Shown here piece after piece: positions 8,526-17,194 of a stretch of 42,351 nt of DNA. A model generated the notes under the pieces. It saw only the letters and a list, made by a program, of their open reading frames with translations. It did not search any database and was not told the origin of the DNA. Every line of letters begins with the position of its first letter. Within the stretch, counting starts at the first letter, position 1. Made by a program: the position numbers and the translations under genes. Where the stretch lies: positions 1 through 42,351 of the forward strand of contig SVPZ01000025.1 of NCBI GenBank assembly GCA_015065605.1, read 5' to 3'. The stretch comes from Oscillospiraceae bacterium. Lineage in GTDB: Bacteria; Bacillota; Clostridia; Oscillospirales; Acutalibacteraceae.

Positions 8526-8554
8526 GGATAATAATATAAACGGAGGTTCTTAAA

Positions 8555-9535
8555 ATGAAAAAGACATTAGTATTAATCATGTGTGTAGTACTGGCATTGT
8601 CCGCAGTTCTCGTTGGCTGTGGCGACAAAGCACCCGCAACTCTTAAGTTTGGTGTTGGCGTTTATAGCAGTACCCCTGCTGTTACAGATGCTACTGCCGA
8701 TAAAGAAGGTTCCGGCAAAATCGACGTTACCGTTGCTGCCGTATCGGTTGATGCCGAAGGCAAAATCGTTGCTTGTGCATTAGATACTGCAAGCAATACA
8801 GTTAACTTTACTGCTGACGGTAAGGCTGTTGCTAAAACAGAGTTCAAGACAAAGTATGAACAGGGTAAGGATTACAATATGGTAGCCTACGGCGGAGCTA
8901 AAAAAGAGTGGTTCGAACAGGCTGACGCTTTTGAAACTTTAGTTTCCGGCAAGACTCTTGCAGAAGTAAAGGCTTTGGTTGCTGCTGAAAACAAGGGCAA
9001 CGACGAAGTTATTGCCGCAGGTTGTACCATTATGATTCACGAGTTCGTAGCCGCTATTGAAAAGGCTTATAACGCTGCTGCAGATTCTAACGTGACTGCT
9101 GAAAGCACCTTAAAGGTTACCGCTGCTACCGAGCAGGTATGCACCGATGCTACTGCTGATAAAGACGGCAGCAACAAGGTAAGCGTTTACGTATTCGGCG
9201 CCGCAGTTGACGCTGAAAACAAGGTAGTAGCTGCTGGAAGTGACTGCGTTGAGGTTTCTTTCTCCTTCAATACTTCGGGCGTATCTACTTTCGACGTAAG
9301 CAAGGCTATCCTTTCTAAAAAGGAACAGGGCACTAATTACGGTATGGTTGCTTACGGCGGTTCCGCAAAAGAATGGTTTGAACAGGCTGCTGCATTTGAT
9401 GCCGCTTGTATCGGTAAGACCGCTGCTGAAATTTCCGCTTTAATGGGTAACGACGGTAAGGGTGTTGCTGATCTTCAGACCGCAGGTTGCACAATTTACG
9501 TTAGCGGTTTTGTAAAAGCTGCTTCCAAAATCTAA
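8555..9535 (+). CDS. Two-repeat lipoprotein, divergent FMN-binding-domain-like
   Basis: 326 residues. A lipoprotein signal peptide ends at LVGC (lipidated Cys22). Two tandem copies of one domain of about 150 residues follow. Shared landmarks are TDATADK at 44 and 197, YGG-KEWFEQA-AF near 112 and 267, and a C-terminal AGCTI at 155-159 and 310-314 followed by a helix. The tail of each repeat aligns by eye with the RnfG flavin motif, GAT followed by a helix; here the Thr is kept (T158, T313) but Ala is Cys. ApbE follows directly and Rnf is close. It may be an exported redox or flavin-carrying protein, but this is inference. A strong promoter precedes it and a terminator follows. No named family is asserted. 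Confidence 0.75.
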   Translation: MKKTLVLIMCVVLALSAVLVGCGDKAPATLKFGVGVYSSTPAVTDATADKEGSGKIDVTVAAVSVDAEGKIVACALDTASNTVNFTADGKAVAKTEFKTKYEQGKDYNMVAYGGAKKEWFEQADAFETLVSGKTLAEVKALVAAENKGNDEVIAAGCTIMIHEFVAAIEKAYNAAADSNVTAESTLKVTAATEQVCTDATADKDGSNKVSVYVFGAAVDAENKVVAAGSDCVEVSFSFNTSGVSTFDVSKAILSKKEQGTNYGMVAYGGSAKEWFEQAAAFDAACIGKTAAEISALMGNDGKGVADLQTAGCTIYVSGFVKAASKI

Positions 9536-9562
9536 TAGATTAAAAATAACTGTATAAAATAA

Positions 9563-9589
9563 GAAGGGGGAAGCATTTCCCCCTTTTTG
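9563..9589 (+). terminator. Terminator after the lipoprotein gene
   Basis: Stem AAGGGGGAA/TTCCCCCTT followed by T5. It partly insulates the strongly transcribed lipoprotein gene from apbE. Confidence 0.85.
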
Positions 9590-9611
9590 TTATATTATAT
9601 TGGACGGATTT

Positions 9612-10664
9612 ATGAAGAAAAGATTATTTTGTTTCGTTTTGTCGGTTTGCCTTAGCGTAGGCGTACTTTGTTCCTGCCATGGCGGAGAAGTGAAAAATAA
9701 ATATACGGCTACTTCTATGGATTATTTTGATACCGTAATTACCGTTACAGGCTATGAAAAAAGTCAGGAAGAATTTGATAGGGTAGCAAACGAAATATTA
9801 AATCAACTGGGAGAATACCATAGATTATTTACCATTTATCACAGATTCGACGGTATGGAAAACTTGTGTACGGTAAACGAACTGTCAGACGGTAAGCACC
9901 GTACGGTGAAGGTTGACCGCAAAATTATTGATATGCTTCTTTTTGCCAAGGAAATGCACGAAAAAACCGACGGAGTGACAAATATCGCTATGGGAAGCGT
10001 ACTGTCCTTATGGCATGATTACAGAACCGTTGGAAAAGATAATCCCGATGTAGCTTCTCTTCCCCCGATGGAAATGCTGAAAAAAGCGGCGCTTCATACC
10101 GATATTGAAAAGCTTATAATTGATAAGGAGAATAATACCGTTACCCTCACCGATGATGAAATGACCTTGGACGTGGGCGCTGTTGCCAAAGGATATGCGG
10201 CAGAACGCGTTGCGCAGTATCTTGAAGAAAAAGGCATCAGCGGTTACGTAATAAACGTGGGCGGCAACGTTTGTACCGTCGGCAAAAAGGCAGACGGCAG
10301 TAAATGGACTGTCGGTATTGAAAATCCCAACGGCAGTGATTATCTTGCCTATCTTGAACTTGACGGTCAGTCGGTTGTAACGAGCGGTTCCTATCAACGT
10401 TTTTATTACGTTGATGGAAAGTCTTATCATCATATAATCGACCCCGATACTCTTATGCCCGCAAAAGGCTATCTTTCTGTGTCTATAGTATGTGACGATT
10501 CGGGACTAGGTGACGCGCTTTCAACTGCGCTTTTCTGCCTTTCAAAAGAAGAGGGCACAAAACTTATAGAATCCATAGAAGGTGCTGAGGCTATGTGGGT
10601 GACTGATAAGGGTGAAAAATTCTTTTCGTCGGGTTGGAAAAAATACGAAAAAAAGGACGGATAA
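9612..10664 (+). CDS. apbE: FAD:protein FMN transferase (ApbE), lipoprotein form
   Basis: About 350 residues. It has a signal peptide with lipobox LCSC (Cys22 from the ATG at 9612; a TTG at 9600 is less likely). The ApbE core is clear: MDYFDTVITVTGY near the N-terminus, DVGAVAKGYAAE, INVGGNV, SGSYQRFY and HHIIDP. The enzyme takes FMN from FAD and links it covalently to Thr in exported acceptors such as RnfG. The two GAT motifs of the RnfG encoded downstream are obvious substrates, and the upstream lipoprotein is a possible third. It probably acts on the outer face of the membrane. Confidence 0.95.
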   Translation: MKKRLFCFVLSVCLSVGVLCSCHGGEVKNKYTATSMDYFDTVITVTGYEKSQEEFDRVANEILNQLGEYHRLFTIYHRFDGMENLCTVNELSDGKHRTVKVDRKIIDMLLFAKEMHEKTDGVTNIAMGSVLSLWHDYRTVGKDNPDVASLPPMEMLKKAALHTDIEKLIIDKENNTVTLTDDEMTLDVGAVAKGYAAERVAQYLEEKGISGYVINVGGNVCTVGKKADGSKWTVGIENPNGSDYLAYLELDGQSVVTSGSYQRFYYVDGKSYHHIIDPDTLMPAKGYLSVSIVCDDSGLGDALSTALFCLSKEEGTKLIESIEGAEAMWVTDKGEKFFSSGWKKYEKKDG

Positions 10665-10668
10665 TAAA

Positions 10669-11040
10669 GTGACGGAATTTGTGGCTCAATTTAAAAATAT
10701 TTTAAATCCCGTTGCAGAGGTTTCTGCGGGACTGCTTGAACTGATTGGCATTGTTATAATCATTGTCGGTTCGGTGCGAGCACTGGTAAAACTGGTCAAA
10801 TGCGTTATAAAAAGACAAGCCTTTCACGTAGTAATCGACCTTGGCAAAGCGCTTTCCTTGGCACTTGAATTTAAAATGGGCGCCGAAATCATTAAAACGG
10901 TTATTATCCATAATCTTGAAGAACTGGCAATTCTCGGCGTAGTAATCGTAATCAGAGCGCTTCTTGCCTTTATTATCCACTGGGAAATAAGGCTTGAAGA
11001 AAAGAACGAATCAAAGCCCCTAAATAAAGAAAATCAGTAA
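10669..11040 (+). CDS. DUF1622-like small membrane protein
   Basis: About 123 residues with three probable membrane segments: LLELIGIVIIIVGSVRALV, a middle hydrophobic stretch, and ILGVVIVIRALLAFIIHW. The pattern fits the DUF1622 family, function unknown. The GTG at 10669 follows AAAGGACGG and keeps the gene just after the apbE stop. A longer reading starting inside apbE is unlikely. Its position between apbE and rnf is suggestive but does not prove a redox role. Confidence 0.75.
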   Translation: MTEFVAQFKNILNPVAEVSAGLLELIGIVIIIVGSVRALVKLVKCVIKRQAFHVVIDLGKALSLALEFKMGAEIIKTVIIHNLEELAILGVVIVIRALLAFIIHWEIRLEEKNESKPLNKENQ

Positions 11041-11043
11041 TCA

Positions 11044-11074
11044 AAATCTCCCGATTTTTATTGGGAGATTTTTC
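11044..11074 (+). terminator. Terminator before the rnf operon
   Basis: AAATCTCCC and GGGAGATTT arms with a ten-base loop, then T5. It separates apbE/DUF1622 from rnf. Confidence 0.85.
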
Positions 11075-11109
11075 TTTAAATAGTAGTTTTTTTAACAAGC
11101 GAAAATCAC

Positions 11110-11138
11110 TTGACTTTATAGATAATTTATTTTAAAAT
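11110..11138 (+). promoter_or_regulatory. Promoter of the rnf operon
   Basis: TTGACT (11110-11115) and TAAAAT (11133-11138) are 17 bp apart, about 60 bp before the rnfC start. Confidence 0.75.
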
Positions 11139-11198
11139 TATAAATGTATTATTGTGCTAATTGCCAATTATTTTAAAAAAAGAAAGGTATATGTGATT

Positions 11199-12515
11199 AT
11201 GGGTTCTAAACTTCGTGGAATACACACTCCCCACAGAAAAGATACCAAAAACAGTCCTGTTATCCGTATGGATATTCCGAGTACGGTGACAATACCGATG
11301 TCTATGCATATCGGAAAACCTGCCACACCTACCGTTAAGGTTGGTGATTTGGTTAAGGTTGGCACCAAAATAGGTGAAGCAAACGGATACGTTTCTTCTC
11401 CGATTTATTCAAGCGTTTCGGGTAAGGTCGCTAAAATCGGTGAATATCTTATGCTCAGTGGTGGTACCGTACCCTCTGTAATAATAGAATCTGACGGAGA
11501 AATGGCGGTTGACGAATCGGTGACGCCACCGTCTGTTAATAACAAAGACGAGTTTATTGATGCTGTTAAAAATTCGGGTATTGTAGGCCTTGGCGGCGCA
11601 GGTTTTCCCACATACGTTAAATTAAACGTTGACCCCGAAAAAATTGATTATCTTATTATTAACGGCGCAGAATGTGAACCGTACGTAACAAGCGATACAG
11701 TTACCATGCTGACCCGTGAAGATGATATGGCTTTAGCGTTAGAAACCATGCAACGCTGTCTTGGAATAAAGAACGTTATTATCGGAATTGAAAATAATAA
11801 TAAAAAGGCTGCCGTAAATATGCAAAAAATGGCAGAAAATATCAAGGATTTATCTGTAAAGGTTCAGGTTCTTCCCTCCGTTTATCCTCAGGGCGGTGAA
11901 AAGGTACTTGTTTACCATACCACAGGAAGAAAAATCGGCGCAGATAAGCTTCCTATAGACGTAGGTTGCATCGTGATTAACTGTACTACCGTTGCCGCAA
12001 TAGGCGCGTATCTTCGTACGGGTATGCCTCTTGTGGAAAAATGTGTTACCGTTGAAGGCGGTTGCGTTGCTAAGCCTCAGAACGTTATTGCTCCTATCGG
12101 CGCATCTCTTAAAGAAGTGTTTGACTGTTGCGGCGGTTTGACCGAACAGCCTGCAAAACTGGTATATGGCGGCCCTATGATGGGAATTACCGTACAGAAC
12201 ACGGGGTACAGCGTAATTAAGAATACGAATGCCGTATTGGCGCTTACCACAAAAGAAGCGAAACTCCCCAAAACTACGGCTTGTATTCGTTGCGGTACCT
12301 GTGTTAATACCTGTCCTTTCGGACTTGCTCCCGTCAGCATTGCCGAAGCGTATGATAAAAAGGACGCAAATCTGTTAAGTGATTTGGCTGTTCTTTCCTG
12401 TATGGAGTGTGGTTGTTGCAGTTTTGTGTGCCCTGCTAACCGTCCTCTTGTTCAGATTAATAAACTTTCAAAACAATTTGTAAAAGACGAAGCAAAAAAG
12501 GAGGCTAACAAATAA
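11199..12515 (+). CDS. rnfC: Rnf complex subunit RnfC
   Basis: About 438 residues. This is the peripheral NADH- and FMN-binding, iron-sulfur subunit of the Rnf ferredoxin:NAD+ oxidoreductase. It has an N-terminal RnfC barrel/biotinyl-like domain (GIHTPHRK...), a nucleotide-binding core with GLGGAGFPTYVK and INGAECEPY, and two 4Fe-4S motifs (CIRCGTCVNTCP from 362, CMECGCC...CP from 401). The ATG at 11199 follows AGAAAGG; the longer frame from 11154 lacks support. It is first gene of rnfCDGEAB and overlaps rnfD by one base. Confidence 0.97.
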   Translation: MGSKLRGIHTPHRKDTKNSPVIRMDIPSTVTIPMSMHIGKPATPTVKVGDLVKVGTKIGEANGYVSSPIYSSVSGKVAKIGEYLMLSGGTVPSVIIESDGEMAVDESVTPPSVNNKDEFIDAVKNSGIVGLGGAGFPTYVKLNVDPEKIDYLIINGAECEPYVTSDTVTMLTREDDMALALETMQRCLGIKNVIIGIENNNKKAAVNMQKMAENIKDLSVKVQVLPSVYPQGGEKVLVYHTTGRKIGADKLPIDVGCIVINCTTVAAIGAYLRTGMPLVEKCVTVEGGCVAKPQNVIAPIGASLKEVFDCCGGLTEQPAKLVYGGPMMGITVQNTGYSVIKNTNAVLALTTKEAKLPKTTACIRCGTCVNTCPFGLAPVSIAEAYDKKDANLLSDLAVLSCMECGCCSFVCPANRPLVQINKLSKQFVKDEAKKEANK

Positions 12516-13429
12516 TGGATTCTTTGACCAAATTAATGGTTTCTCCTCATATTCACGGTGGAAGATCTACGTCGGGAATAATGAGAGACGTATTAATTTC
12601 ACTAGCCCCCGCAACCGTTGCCGGCGCAGTTATTTTCGGACTTCGCGCGTTGTTGGTTGTAGCAGTTTGCGTGGTTGCTTGCGTAGGCTTTGAAGCACTT
12701 TTTAATATTATTGTGAAAAAAGAACAGACTATAGGTGATTTGTCCGCCGCTGTAACAGGACTTTTATTGGCTCTTAATTTGCCTGCAAATATTCCGCTGT
12801 GGCAATGCGTGATAGGTTCTTTGTTTGCAATAGTAGTGGTAAAATGTCTTTTTGGCGGTATAGGACAAAATCTTGTTAACCCCGCCATTACCGCGCGCGT
12901 GTTTATGCTTGTGGCTTTCAGTTCAATAGCGCTTCCTGCTTTCCCCGTAGATTCTGTTGCCGGCGCTACCCCCTTAGCCGCTGAAAAAATGCCTTCGCTT
13001 CTTGATTTATTTATCGGTAATTACGGCGGCGCAATAGGTGAAACCTGTACGGCTGCATTACTTCTCGGCGGTATTTATCTTATAGTTCGCCGCGTAATAA
13101 GTTGGCATATACCCGTATCCTTTATCGGTATGGTATTTCTGTTTTCCTTGCTTTCTTCGGGATTTGACGCAGTTCAGGCGTTATCCCTTTTAATGTCGGG
13201 CGGTGTGTTTATCGGCGCTATCTTTATGGCTACCGACTATACCACCTCTCCCCCCACTCCTCTCGGTAAGGTTATATTCGGTCTTGGCGCGGGACTTATT
13301 ACCTGCCTTATAAGATATTACGGTGTTTATCCCGAGGGTGTTTCCTTCGCGATACTCTTTATGAATATCCTTACGCCCTATATCAGTGGCTGGACAAGAC
13401 ACAAGGTCTTTGTAGCAGGGGGTAAGTAA
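12515..13429 (+). CDS. rnfD: Rnf complex subunit RnfD
   Basis: A 304-residue multi-pass membrane protein with about eight to nine hydrophobic segments. The family's flavin site is suggested by ATDYTTSP near 240, where Thr carries covalent FMN in known RnfD. ApbE would supply that flavin too. The N-terminus SPHIHGGRSTSGIMRDV is typical. It helps carry electrons across the membrane and is linked to Na+ or H+ export. Confidence 0.96.
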   Translation: MDSLTKLMVSPHIHGGRSTSGIMRDVLISLAPATVAGAVIFGLRALLVVAVCVVACVGFEALFNIIVKKEQTIGDLSAAVTGLLLALNLPANIPLWQCVIGSLFAIVVVKCLFGGIGQNLVNPAITARVFMLVAFSSIALPAFPVDSVAGATPLAAEKMPSLLDLFIGNYGGAIGETCTAALLLGGIYLIVRRVISWHIPVSFIGMVFLFSLLSSGFDAVQALSLLMSGGVFIGAIFMATDYTTSPPTPLGKVIFGLGAGLITCLIRYYGVYPEGVSFAILFMNILTPYISGWTRHKVFVAGGK

Positions 13430-13430
13430 T

Positions 13431-14606
13431 ATGAAAAATAATATCAAAAATTTAGTCGTTTTCGTTCTTATATGCACGGTTATGACCTTGCTTTTGGCAA
13501 CAACGAATTTCTTCACGGCTCCCATAATAAAGGAAAATCAAAATGCTTCTGCCAATAAGGCTCTTTTAGAGGTTATGCCCGACGGAGAAGGCTTTGAGCA
13601 GATTGATATATCAACCTTTACTCTTCCTGCTACCGTTAGTGAGGTTTATAAAGCAACAAACGGTCAGGGCTACGTAATTAAGCTTGTTACCACCGGCTAC
13701 GGTAGTGATATGGTGATTATGTGCGGAGTTAAAGTGGACGGAACGGTAACAGGCGCTGTTTGTCTTTCCTCCAATGAAACCCTCAGCAAAGAAAAAACCT
13801 ACGGTGAAAACTTTGCTTTAAAAGATGCCGCAGGCGTTGAAGCTGTAGATACTATTGCAGGCGCAACTAAAACTACAGCCGCTTATAAAAATGCGGTTAA
13901 AGATGCTCTCAGCAGTGTAATTATCTTAGGCGGCGGCTCGGTTGATCTTCGCAGTGAAGAGGAAATCTTAAACGATAATTTAAGTACTGCATTGCCTGAC
14001 GGCGAAAAGAAATTCCAAAAGGTATTTATGGTTGAACTCCTTGAGGGAATCGACGCTGTGTATGAGGCTGAAAATAAGAGTGGCTACGTATTCGTTTCAG
14101 GTCAGCAGTTTATCGGCGTTAAGGCTGACGGGTCGGTTGTTACTGCCGGTGTGGAAGACACCAAACTTTATAGCGATGCAGTAGAAAAAATTAAATCAAC
14201 CACCTTAAAGGACGTTAATTTTTCAAAGTATGAAGAATTGAAAAACACGATAGTTTCGGTAAAGAAAACTGCAAGCGGAAACTTCGTTATCGAGGCTAAG
14301 GGCGCAGGCTACGGAATTAAAGGTGGCGACGAATATCATCCTGCGTCTAATGAATATATTATCGTTCGCGTAGCCGTTACGAAAGACTTTAAGATTATCG
14401 ACTGTATTACCGTTTCTGAGGCTGAAACCGACGGTGTGGGTGATGCTTGCGCTGATGAAAGCTTCTACGGTCAGTTTGTCGGCAAGACCGATAAAAACTA
14501 TACTGAAATTGATGCCATAGGTGGCGCAACAATGACTACCGACGGCTATAAACAAGCTATTGAACGCGCATTCAACGCAGTTAAAATATTAGGAGGTGCC
14601 AGATAA
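13431..14606 (+). CDS. rnfG: RnfG with two FMN-attachment motifs
   Basis: 391 residues, about twice the usual RnfG length of around 200. One N-terminal membrane helix (9-30) anchors an extracytoplasmic part. The first FMN-binding domain ends in D140-TIAGAT with Thr146. A middle region (about 190-260) looks like a decayed or altered repeat. A second domain ends in D361-AIGGAT with Thr367. Both motifs match the D-x2-x-GAT flavinylation site used by ApbE. Two flavins on one subunit would extend the outer electron path. It sits in frame with rnfD two bases upstream and overlaps rnfE by one base. No frameshift is seen, so the length is not a join error within the gene. Confidence 0.93.
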   Translation: MKNNIKNLVVFVLICTVMTLLLATTNFFTAPIIKENQNASANKALLEVMPDGEGFEQIDISTFTLPATVSEVYKATNGQGYVIKLVTTGYGSDMVIMCGVKVDGTVTGAVCLSSNETLSKEKTYGENFALKDAAGVEAVDTIAGATKTTAAYKNAVKDALSSVIILGGGSVDLRSEEEILNDNLSTALPDGEKKFQKVFMVELLEGIDAVYEAENKSGYVFVSGQQFIGVKADGSVVTAGVEDTKLYSDAVEKIKSTTLKDVNFSKYEELKNTIVSVKKTASGNFVIEAKGAGYGIKGGDEYHPASNEYIIVRVAVTKDFKIIDCITVSEAETDGVGDACADESFYGQFVGKTDKNYTEIDAIGGATMTTDGYKQAIERAFNAVKILGGAR

Positions 14607-15295
14607 TGAAGCAAAAATCTTCTCTTTCAGTAATGCTTAACGGTATTATTAAAGAAAATCCCGTATTGGTTCTTATTCTCGGTACCTGTCCCACTCTGGC
14701 TACCACAAATACCGTTAACGGAGCTTTCGGTATGGGTATTGCGGCTTTGGCGGTACTCGTTTGTTCAAACGTATTTATTTCACTTCTCAGAAAAGTTATT
14801 CCCGAATCAATGCGTATTCCTTGCTATATCGTAATTATTGCAGGCTTCGTTACTATTGTAAAAATGCTTGTTCAGGCGTTTATGCCTTCTCTTTACGAAT
14901 CGCTTGGCGTGTATCTGGATTTGATAACGGTTAACTGTATCATTTTGGGTCGCGCAGAAATGTTTGCCAACAAAAATACCGTCGTTGCTTCTGCTCTTGA
15001 CGGACTTGGTATGGGAATAGGCTTTACCCTTGCATTAACCTTGATGTCCACCATTCGTGAAGTGTTTGGTGCGGCTTCCTTTGCAGGTAATCCCATTCCG
15101 TTTATGGAAAACTATAAAATCGAATTTTTGACAAAGGCTCCGGGAGGATTGTTGGTTTACGGCTTGCTTATAGCTCTTATTTACGTAATTACACGCGGTA
15201 AGGCTCCCGTAAAAACCTCCTTCTCCTGCGAAGGTTGTCCTCATGCGGCATCCTGTACCACCGTTAACTGTCAAAGGGAAGGAGCTGAGAACTAA
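14606..15295 (+). CDS. rnfE: Rnf complex subunit RnfE, with Cys-rich tail
   Basis: A 229-residue six-helix membrane subunit (LGTCPTLATTNTVNGAFGMG and YLDLITVNCIILGRAE are family hallmarks). With RnfA it forms the membrane core holding an iron-sulfur centre between conserved cysteines. The C-terminal tail after the last helix has four cysteines: C-x2-C-x5-C-x4-C, in residues about 208-222. This could bind a metal. Start and stop overlap neighbours by one base. Confidence 0.95.
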   Translation: MKQKSSLSVMLNGIIKENPVLVLILGTCPTLATTNTVNGAFGMGIAALAVLVCSNVFISLLRKVIPESMRIPCYIVIIAGFVTIVKMLVQAFMPSLYESLGVYLDLITVNCIILGRAEMFANKNTVVASALDGLGMGIGFTLALTLMSTIREVFGAASFAGNPIPFMENYKIEFLTKAPGGLLVYGLLIALIYVITRGKAPVKTSFSCEGCPHAASCTTVNCQREGAEN

Positions 15296-15894
15296 TGGAT
15301 GCTTTTAAGACTTTAATCGTTATTCTTTTATCATCGGTTTTTGTTGATAACTACGTTTTAAGCCGTTTCCTTGGTATCTGTCCTTTCCTTGGTGTTTCGG
15401 AAAAAAGAAATCAGGCTGTGGGTATGGGCGTTGCCGTAACTATAGTTATGCTGATCGCCACTGCAGTAACCTGGCCTATACAGTATTTCGTTCTTGATGC
15501 TTTAAATCTCGGCTTTTTACAGAATATAGTTTTTATTCTCATAATTGCCGCTCTTGTTCAGATGCTCGAAATGCTTCTTAAAAAGTTTATACCTGCGCTT
15601 CATAAGGGTCTTGGCGTATATCTTCCGCTTATAACCACCAACTGCGCAGTGCTTGGCGTTACCATCAATAATATCCTTGACGGTTATACCTTTGTGCAGT
15701 CTATGGTAAGCTCTCTCGGTTGCGGACTTGGTTTCTTGCTCGCTATGGTACTTTTCTCGGGACTGCGCTCAAGAATCAACAACGCTAACGTTCCCGCTCC
15801 CTTTAAAGGCTTGGGTGTAACGCTTATTGCCGCTTCCTTTATTTCCCTTGCATTTATGGGCTTTAGCGGTATCGTTGAAAAGATATTTGCTTAA
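15295..15894 (+). CDS. rnfA: Rnf complex subunit RnfA
   Basis: A 199-residue six-helix membrane subunit, paralogous to RnfE. It has DNYVLSRFLGICPFLGVS near the N-terminus and YLPLITTNCAVLGV mid-protein, with cysteines at the two positions that hold the intramembrane iron-sulfur centre. It overlaps rnfE by one base; rnfB begins 13 bp downstream. Confidence 0.97.
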   Translation: MDAFKTLIVILLSSVFVDNYVLSRFLGICPFLGVSEKRNQAVGMGVAVTIVMLIATAVTWPIQYFVLDALNLGFLQNIVFILIIAALVQMLEMLLKKFIPALHKGLGVYLPLITTNCAVLGVTINNILDGYTFVQSMVSSLGCGLGFLLAMVLFSGLRSRINNANVPAPFKGLGVTLIAASFISLAFMGFSGIVEKIFA

Positions 15895-15907
15895 AGGAGG
15901 GCGTAAA

Positions 15908-16711
15908 ATGGATATATTAATTGCATTTCTTGTAATGTTTGGAATTGCCGTTTTGGTAGGTATTTTGCTTCTTTTATGCTCTCACTTTTTCGCAGTTAAA
16001 GAAAATCCCTTAAAGCGACAGGTCAGAGAGTGTCTGCCAGGTATTAACTGCGGCGCTTGCGGATACAAGGGCTGTGACGACTATGCTTTAGCTATAGCCG
16101 AAGATGGCGCAAGACCTAATTTATGTATCCCCGGCGGTCAGGAAGTTGCCGACCAAATCGGCGAGATTTTGGATATTAAGGTTGAACCCTTTGAGGACGT
16201 TAACGCTTTCGTTGCTTGTAACGGTAACTGTGACGCCGCCGTTAAGCTTGCCGATTATGAAGGTGTCAAGACCTGTTCTGCCGCTTCAATGCTTTACGGC
16301 GGAACAAACGCTTGTCGTTTTGCTTGCTTGGGTTTTGGCGACTGCGCCGCCGTTTGTCCTCAGAATGCTATTTGCCTTAAGGACGGTATAGCTCACGTTG
16401 ACGCTTCTCTTTGTTTTGGTTGCGGTCTTTGTGTTAAAACCTGTCCTAAGCATATTATTTATATGGTTCCTCAGGTAATAAAGACGGTTGTGACCTGCAG
16501 TAATACGCAAAAGGGCGCAGAGGCAAGAAAGGCTTGTAAAAACGCTTGTATTGCCTGTAGAAAGTGTGAAAAGATTTGTCCTAACGGTGCTATTAAGGTG
16601 GAAAATAATATGGCGGTTATTTACTACGATAAATGTACCAACTGTGGCGCTTGTGTAAAAGAATGTCCGACGGGCTGTCTTAAGACCTTGGATTTTGATG
16701 ATAAACGCTAG
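15908..16711 (+). CDS. rnfB: Rnf complex subunit RnfB
   Basis: About 267 residues, the ferredoxin-accepting subunit. It has one N-terminal membrane helix, then a CGACGYKGC...C cluster motif typical of RnfB, then at least three further ferredoxin-like cluster motifs: C-x3-C-x5-C-x3-CP, CFGCGLCVKTCP, CIACRKCEKICP and CTNCGACVKECP. The ATG at 15908 follows AAAGGAGGG; the longer reading from 15827 would run back into rnfA. It is last of the six rnf genes. Confidence 0.96.
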   Translation: MDILIAFLVMFGIAVLVGILLLLCSHFFAVKENPLKRQVRECLPGINCGACGYKGCDDYALAIAEDGARPNLCIPGGQEVADQIGEILDIKVEPFEDVNAFVACNGNCDAAVKLADYEGVKTCSAASMLYGGTNACRFACLGFGDCAAVCPQNAICLKDGIAHVDASLCFGCGLCVKTCPKHIIYMVPQVIKTVVTCSNTQKGAEARKACKNACIACRKCEKICPNGAIKVENNMAVIYYDKCTNCGACVKECPTGCLKTLDFDDKR

Positions 16712-17118
16712 TGAAAATGAAAGATACCGGTGTAAAGCGCAAAATCAGAAACGATATAATACTTGTTTTGTGTCTGCTTCTTATTGCCGTAATCGGACTT
16801 GCTTATCTTTATCTTTTTCGGGATAAAGGCGATACCGTAAAGGTTACCGTCGATGGAAATCAAATCGGTATTTATAGCCTTAACGAAAATATGACTAAGG
16901 ATATAATTACGGGCGAAAAAGGGGAAAATCTTAACCGACTTATTATAAAAGACGGAAAAGCGTATATGGAAACTGCAACCTGTCCCGACGGTATATGTGT
17001 AAACCATAATCCGATTTTTCGTGACGGCGAAAGTATAGTTTGTCTGCCTAACGGTGTTGTGGTTACTATTATTAAGAATGACGACGACCTGGACGTTGTA
17101 ATTTATGCCTACGGGTGA
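16711..17118 (+). CDS. NusG domain II-containing exported/membrane protein
   Basis: 135 residues: a basic N-terminus, one membrane segment (about 15-35) and an outer NusG-II domain with ATCPDGICVNH and VCLPNGVVVTI. This small protein commonly follows Rnf or ApbE-type genes in Firmicutes; its function is not established. The GTG at 16711 shares a base with the rnfB stop; an ATG two codons on (16717) is an alternative. Coupling to rnfB suggests a linked role in membrane redox chemistry. Confidence 0.85.
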   Translation: MKMKDTGVKRKIRNDIILVLCLLLIAVIGLAYLYLFRDKGDTVKVTVDGNQIGIYSLNENMTKDIITGEKGENLNRLIIKDGKAYMETATCPDGICVNHNPIFRDGESIVCLPNGVVVTIIKNDDDLDVVIYAYG

Positions 17119-17194
17119 TGACAAACCGAAAAGTGCCGAAAGAATGCCGTTTTAGGCAGGTTCGGATTATTCGTGTTTGCTTAGGAGGAACTTT

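Noticed and set aside
10612-10668. N-terminal extension of the DUF1622-like gene inside apbE
   Set aside because: It has no SD; the extra 19 residues are basic shadow sequence of apbE. The GTG at 10669 has an SD.
15827-15907. Longer rnfB reading that starts within rnfA
   Set aside because: AAAGGAGGG directly precedes ATG 15908, and the extension has no family match.
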